Shown: in pieces, positions 6,448-9,863 of the stretch
Layout of the letters: every line of letters begins with the position of its first letter
How positions within the stretch are numbered: position 1 is the first letter of the stretch
Source: Acidobacteriota bacterium
GTDB lineage: Bacteria > Acidobacteriota > Terriglobia > Terriglobales > Acidobacteriaceae
Assembly: GCA_021779695.1 (NCBI GenBank)
Contig: JAJYAE010000156.1
Coordinates: 1 to 9,863 of the forward strand
Direction: 5' to 3'
DNA: 9,863 bases
Notes under the pieces: model-generated
The model's database searches: none
What the model was told of the DNA's origin: nothing
What the model saw: only the letters and a program-made list of their open reading frames with translations
Translations under genes and position numbers: made by a program

Positions 6448-8037
6448 TCACTGACACTGACCGTTGTCCGATACGTCTTGAAAAACGAAGGTGTGATATA
6501 CGGTATCGTAGAAAACATTCACCGTCTCATAGCAATCGAGTGTAGTCGTTTCGATTGCATAATTCATCATGTTGGTGTATCCGTTGATTAACCCACTGCT
6601 TTCGCTATTAGTCCATTCCCAGGAATTGCCGTTAGCGAATGAGCCGATGCCATAGTCCACTTTCCAGCTATAGTTGACACCATACTGCACGCTCTCCTGG
6701 TATGTTTGAGTAGCCATATATTGGTCGGCTAATGATCCAGTGTTTATAGGATAGTTGCAAGTTGGGCAGGTTGGACCATCAAGACTTTCTGTCTGTTGAA
6801 GCGAGCTTCCTTGAGCAGCTGGTACAGGCAAGTAGCGACATGAAGCACTGGACGGTGGGGCGGGTAGCTCTCCACAAGTACCACTACCGGATGTATCTAC
6901 GTTCAATGGACTCTCTGTTTGGCTGTAGTTAATAAGAGGATCCTGCGCGACGATCCCGGCAAAGTCCGAGGAGTGGCATCCGCACTGGTCCGTTTGGGTA
7001 CACGTGAAACTCTGGTACTCCGCAACGTTAAGATTCGCGCAGATCGCCGCCAGTCCCGGAAGATCTTTATTCCCAGTAGCCGAATCATACTGAGGCTCCA
7101 GCTCAGCTGGCAGGACGTTAGGAACATTATTGCTACCCTGCATGTCTTGTGCATATGCGATAACCTGATCGACTGGCTCAGGTTGGCCGTTTGTTCCATC
7201 TTGCGTTCCCATGCTGTACACAACAGAGCCTTGTCCAGTCGGAGTTAGACTGACAGCAGGATTCAGCCAGACTAAGAACATATCCTCGCCATGATTGATG
7301 GGATTGGTCTGCGACGCGTTTGCAACGCCCGCTCCCTGCGAAAATGTATCGGTGACTGCTGAACTCTGGCCGGTTGTTGTGGCGTCATTAAAGGTGATGT
7401 TGAGCGTACCGCCCAAACCCAGAAAATTTCCTCCCGATTGGTATGTGATCGATGATCCGGAGGTGAAGTTGCTACCGATCGAAGTGCGGCTACCATCCGT
7501 GGTGGAGTTCACAAAACCGCTCTGGCCCTTATTCCCAGGTGTGTCGTAAACAATCGACGTCACCTTGTACGCAGGATAAACAATACTTGTCGGTGCAGCC
7601 AAAACACTCACTTGGCCCTCGGGGTAGAAACAGTATGGACCAAATGCGCCAAGACAAGCGTAAATCACGCCGTAGGCGGTATAGGTATGACCCTGGCTCG
7701 GCACGAAAGAGCTGGATTCATAGGTTGAACCGGGGACTCCGGTTTGGGAGACAAAACTTCCGTTGTCGTATAACTCGAGATCCACTCCAAAAATAGTATA
7801 TGGGCCGCTATTCTGGGTCGCCGACGCGGTGGCGGTAAGCTGAGAGGAGTTTCCTGATATACAAACGGTTTCTTCAATGGTGACGGTACCACTGTTGTCA
7901 AAACTGATCGTGCCACTCGTGCAGTAGTCTACCGTTTGACCTCGAGCCGGAGTGGGCGCGATAGACAGCATAGTCAAGCCGCAGACGACCGCAAGTATCC
8001 ATGCCGGAAGTCGGTACAACTTCCTGACTGTTTTCAT
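6448..8037 (-). CDS. Secreted beta-rich, cysteine-containing protein of unknown function (529 aa)
   Basis: A signal peptide is clear at residues 1-33 (MKTVRKLYRLPAWILAVV.., cleavage near ARG|Q). The mature part has 14 cysteines (an even number), with C346, CGC at 352-354, C388, C400 and CPTC at 424-427 clustered between 333 and 427. This suggests disulfide bonding outside the cytoplasm. Residues 180-240 are a Ser/Thr/Gly-rich alternating stretch (SNFTSGSSITYQSGGNF, NITFNDATTTGQSS). The C-terminus is aromatic and beta-like (NSWEWTNSES, VNVFYDTVYHTFVFQDV). I recognise no enzyme motif. The alternating strand and the FYDTVYHTF end loosely recall secreted beta-pore or adhesin folds, but this is weak. 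Its ATG overlaps the stop codon of the upstream gene (ATGA, 8034-8037), so translation is coupled and the two products probably act together. Confidence 0.85.
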   Translation of the reverse strand: MKTVRKLYRLPAWILAVVCGLTMLSIAPTPARGQTVDYCTSGTISFDNSGTVTIEETVCISGNSSQLTATASATQNSGPYTIFGVDLELYDNGSFVSQTGVPGSTYESSSFVPSQGHTYTAYGVIYACLGAFGPYCFYPEGQVSVLAAPTSIVYPAYKVTSIVYDTPGNKGQSGFVNSTTDGSRTSIGSNFTSGSSITYQSGGNFLGLGGTLNITFNDATTTGQSSAVTDTFSQGAGVANASQTNPINHGEDMFLVWLNPAVSLTPTGQGSVVYSMGTQDGTNGQPEPVDQVIAYAQDMQGSNNVPNVLPAELEPQYDSATGNKDLPGLAAICANLNVAEYQSFTCTQTDQCGCHSSDFAGIVAQDPLINYSQTESPLNVDTSGSGTCGELPAPPSSASCRYLPVPAAQGSSLQQTESLDGPTCPTCNYPINTGSLADQYMATQTYQESVQYGVNYSWKVDYGIGSFANGNSWEWTNSESSGLINGYTNMMNYAIETTTLDCYETVNVFYDTVYHTFVFQDVSDNGQCQ

Positions 8038-8600
8038 TTCTGAGCCGCCTTTCCGCTGCTTGCTTCTGGGGCCGCAGCCGAGATGTTCTGTGGGGCGAAG
8101 AAAGCCGCCATGAACTTCTCTAGCGATACCTTGTTTTGTGCCGACAGTTCGATTGAGAGATTGTAGACTTCGTTGTTGATGTAGCTTTCGCGCTGCGCGA
8201 TCAGAGCCTGCGCCTGATTGGCGCTTTCAGGGACATTCCGAAGCGACCTTAACTGCTCCTCAATTGGCTCGAGTTCAGCTGCCAGCCGCTGCGAAGCGGT
8301 GCGGATGGGAGCATAGTCGGCGTCGGAAAAGCGGAGCTTGATTTGCAGGTCGTTACGCAAAGCTAGGCCGTTCTGGTTTTGCGCCGTGAGTTTTGCTGCG
8401 AAAGCGTCGAGATCGCTCTGGTGAATGAGGAAATGCCAGTAGAGGTGCGGCAGGGGCACAGGCTGTAGCTGAGAAGCTGTGCTGGGTTGGCTTTGAGATT
8501 GCTGCCCGATTGCCTGATGCATGCTTGCGCATGGCAGGAAGAGCAGCACCAAAACGAGAAGTGGCACAAGTGAACGCCGCGGGGCTGATATTGGGTTCAT
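8034..8600 (-). CDS. Secreted helical protein of unknown function (188 aa), first gene of coupled pair
   Basis: Start ATG 8600 is chosen because AAAGGAG lies 9 nt upstream; a TTG at 8606 would be only 3 nt from it. Residues 1-33 are a signal peptide (APRRSLVPLLVLVLLFLPC.., likely cleavage IG|QQ). A Gln/Ser-rich linker follows. From about residue 51 the protein is strongly helical and charged: LYWHFLIHQSDLDAFAAKL, LQIKLRFSDADYAPIR, RLAAELEPIEEQLRSL, ALIAQRESYINNEVYNLSIEL, SLEKFMAAFF. Coiled-coil-like packing is plausible. The layout loosely resembles small periplasmic helical proteins of the CpxP/Spy kind, but no LTxxQ motif is seen. It is translationally coupled to the 529-residue secreted protein and may be its chaperone, partner or inhibitor (inference). 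Confidence 0.83.
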   Translation of the reverse strand: MNPISAPRRSLVPLLVLVLLFLPCASMHQAIGQQSQSQPSTASQLQPVPLPHLYWHFLIHQSDLDAFAAKLTAQNQNGLALRNDLQIKLRFSDADYAPIRTASQRLAAELEPIEEQLRSLRNVPESANQAQALIAQRESYINNEVYNLSIELSAQNKVSLEKFMAAFFAPQNISAAAPEASSGKAAQK

Positions 8601-8788
8601 TGCCAAGTGCTCCTTTCAGTTTTCCAGTAGTCAAACACTCACGCAAAACACCACCGACGTTTCTTCTCCGACGGTAAGTGCTATTCACGATGAACTGACG
8701 AGGCGCTATTACCTCAGGAAGAATCGCAGCTATGTCTCCCCTTACTGCCGAAAAAGTCAAATGAAAAATGCGCACGTTCCGAAGGTAA

Positions 8789-9162
8789 CCTGACGTTTAT
8801 TTAGAGAAGAGTCAACAACCTGTAACAGGGCGCTACATCGCGGCCATCTCGCTCAACATATACAATCTGATGCTGTACGACATGGCAACAAAAGTCTGGC
8901 GGACTTTGGCCTCTCAGCGCGTGGCAGAGCCAGTTGGGTCGCATACTGAGAGGTATAGATATTTCACTAACTATGTCCAGAAGGACAGGGCGAGTTACCG
9001 AGTTAGCGGTCAGATGGCATCGCGGAGAAAATTGTCGATCTGGTGGACGTCCATTCCGCAGTTGACTATAACTTTACTGGACTGATGCCGGACGATGAGC
9101 CGCTCGTGAAAGTGCGTATTTGCACGACGAACCTATATGCTCTGCAGCTTGATGAGGAGTAG
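8789..9162 (+). pseudogene. C-terminal remnant of a TolB/PD40-type beta-propeller protein
   Basis: Two joined frames read as the end of a WD40-like/TolB (PD40) propeller, of the type attached to winged-helix regulators in acidobacteria. The first frame gives GRYIAAIS, LMLYDMATKVWRTLA, EPVGSHTERYRYF, and RASYRVSG up to about 9012. The second, shifted by one base, gives DGIAEKIVDLVDV, FTGLMPDDEPLVKVR, and TTNLYALQLDEE with TAG at 9160-9162. Family members read ..DGRYIAA..LxLYDxxTxxWxxL..VGxPxWSxDGxYxYF..YRVRISDxKxExVVDL..GLxPDDxPLxxRDxxTxxIYALDxD. The N-terminal regulator part and most blades are missing. One frameshift is evident and several conserved residues have drifted (for example FPNWSHD is replaced by EPVGSHT), so it is an old scrap with no start. 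Confidence 0.68.
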
Positions 9163-9298
9163 AGTATTGACAACGACCATCGGTTCCTGAAGTGACCAGA
9201 TGTCGGCGTTTTATGGGTTGCTGCAGCATTACCCTGACCCTTCGAGCCAGTCACGGAGACGAGCCACAGCGGACTTTCCTGCGCCCAACAAAAAATGC

Positions 9299-9327
9299 TT
9301 GACGTGTACGGTATAACCGTACATACT
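9299..9327 (+). promoter_or_regulatory. higBA promoter with overlapping operator palindrome
   Basis: TTGACG (9299-9304) and CATACT (9322-9327) are spaced by 17 nt. Between and overlapping them is a perfect inverted repeat TGTACGGT-ATA-ACCGTACA (9305-9323). A repressor bound here would block RNA polymerase, as expected for HigA-type autorepression by the antitoxin, with or without toxin. Confidence 0.72.
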
Positions 9328-9346
9328 GGATTCATGAAAGGATGAC

Positions 9347-9637
9347 ATGCAACTTGTCGACTTCCGCCACAAAGGGCTAAGACGACTCCACGAAGATGCG
9401 AGTGCCAAGGGAGTTCTGTCCGCGATGGTTGACAAGCTACGCAAGCTTCTGTTCGCCCTTGAAACCGCCGAGACACTTGAGCAACTCGGCCGCTATCCGG
9501 GTTGGAAGCTGCATTCGCTTAAAGGTGACCTGAAAGGATTCTGGAGCCTGACGGTCACAGGAAACTGGCGGCTGATTTTCCGTTATGACGAGCGGACAAA
9601 CACCGCCAGCGACATTGACTTGATCGATTACCATTAG
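9347..9637 (+). CDS. higB: HigB-type toxin of the RelE/ParE superfamily (type II toxin-antitoxin)
   Basis: The 96-residue protein starts at ATG 9347 after AAAGGA (9337-9342). HigB toxins are ribosome-dependent mRNA endonucleases held inactive by the antitoxin. Seen here are the family hallmarks: FRHKGLRRLHED (6-17), a helical middle (MVDKLRKLLFALE), then GWKLHSLKGDLKGFWSLTV and TGNWRLIFRYDE (52-82), ending DLIDYH. The LKGDLKGFWS..NGNWR block and the DYH end are typical of the HigB/plasmid-maintenance killer group, and the length is normal. The toxin precedes the antitoxin, the order usual for higBA. The antitoxin ATG begins 9 nt after the TAG. Confidence 0.93.
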   Translation: MQLVDFRHKGLRRLHEDASAKGVLSAMVDKLRKLLFALETAETLEQLGRYPGWKLHSLKGDLKGFWSLTVTGNWRLIFRYDERTNTASDIDLIDYH

Positions 9638-9646
9638 GAGCTTCTA

Positions 9647-9863
9647 ATGCCCATGAAGAATCCGCCCCATCCGGGCGACCTTATCAAAACCGAGATCGTC
9701 GAAGCACTCGACCTTAGCGTGTCGAAAGCGGCAGAGATCTTGAAAGTGCGACGCGCTACACTCTCCGACCTCCTGCGCGGCAAGGCCGCGCTGACGCCGG
9801 AAATGGCCCTGCGCATCGAAAAGGCTTTCGGCCCGGACATGAACCATCTTCTCAATATGCAAC
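9647..9863 (+). CDS. higA: HigA-type antitoxin, XRE-family HTH, 3' end cut by window edge
   Basis: ATG 9647 follows AGGAG (9636-9640) by 6 nt. Seventy-two codons are visible (MPMKNPPHPGDLIKTEIVEAL.. to ..FGPDMNHLLNMQ). The NPPHPGDLI start, the helix-turn-helix LSVSKAAEILKVRRATLSDLL (24-44) and GKAALTPEMALRIEKAFG are standard for HigA antitoxins, which usually have about 95-105 residues; the last part is missing. It neutralises the toxin and most likely represses its own promoter through the palindrome at 9305-9323. Confidence 0.93.
   Translation, partial: MPMKNPPHPGDLIKTEIVEALDLSVSKAAEILKVRRATLSDLLRGKAALTPEMALRIEKAFGPDMNHLLNMQ

Noticed and set aside
8730..8760. Possible promoter for the coupled secreted pair (TTGACT on the minus strand at 8755-8760)
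   Set aside because: No acceptable -10 box at 16-19 nt spacing; not strong enough to annotate.
9163..9298. Gap between the propeller remnant and the higBA promoter
   Set aside because: Examined on both strands; a TTGACA at 9167-9172 has no matching -10 box and nothing else is supported.
9229..9444. Minus-strand frame opposite the higBA promoter and toxin start
   Set aside because: Overlaps the promoter, operator and toxin gene antisense, and lacks a ribosome site or recognisable motif.

Overview
The window looks like chromosomal accessory DNA from an acidobacterium (class Terriglobia or close). This is inferred from protein style only: a Kelch-type lipoprotein with NEWTW/LWLFGGYG/DLNDLWEY repeats, a sedolisin (S53) peptidase with a pro-kumamolisin propeptide, an Ig-like lipoprotein, and a small exported protein ending in SHPK that resembles DUF2846 proteins. 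There is no rRNA, tRNA or CRISPR array.

Layout. Positions 1-8600 are dominated by minus-strand genes for exported proteins. From right to left these are: a translationally coupled pair of secreted proteins of unknown function (8600-8034 and 8037-6448, ATGA overlap); a strong hairpin; a DUF2846-like exported protein (6319-5744); an Ig-like lipoprotein (5709-4465); a decayed IS66-type transposase tail (about 4385-4144); an intact IS5-type insertion sequence on the plus strand (2940-4122) with TTAA target duplications; an S53 peptidase gene broken by a single-base frameshift (2474-500), behind a good sigma70-like promoter and a long hairpin-rich leader; a perfect 14-bp hairpin; and the 5' part of a Kelch lipoprotein gene that runs off the left edge. 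On the plus strand to the right are a frameshifted remnant of a TolB/PD40-type beta-propeller C-terminus (about 8789-9162) and a higBA-type toxin-antitoxin operon (9347 onward) with a clear promoter/operator. The antitoxin runs off the right edge.

How it works together. The exported genes look like surface or periplasmic functions (peptide degradation, anchored propeller and Ig proteins) but do not spell out one known pathway. The insertion sequence, IS66 scrap, propeller scrap, broken peptidase and toxin-antitoxin pair mark a region of turnover. The most informative signal is the peptidase frameshift. It lies inside a perfect 14-bp inverted repeat, and the extra base is one that pairs in the stem, which is the signature expected of quasipalindrome-templated mutation. 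The best candidate for an undescribed system is the coupled pair of secreted proteins at 6448-8600.
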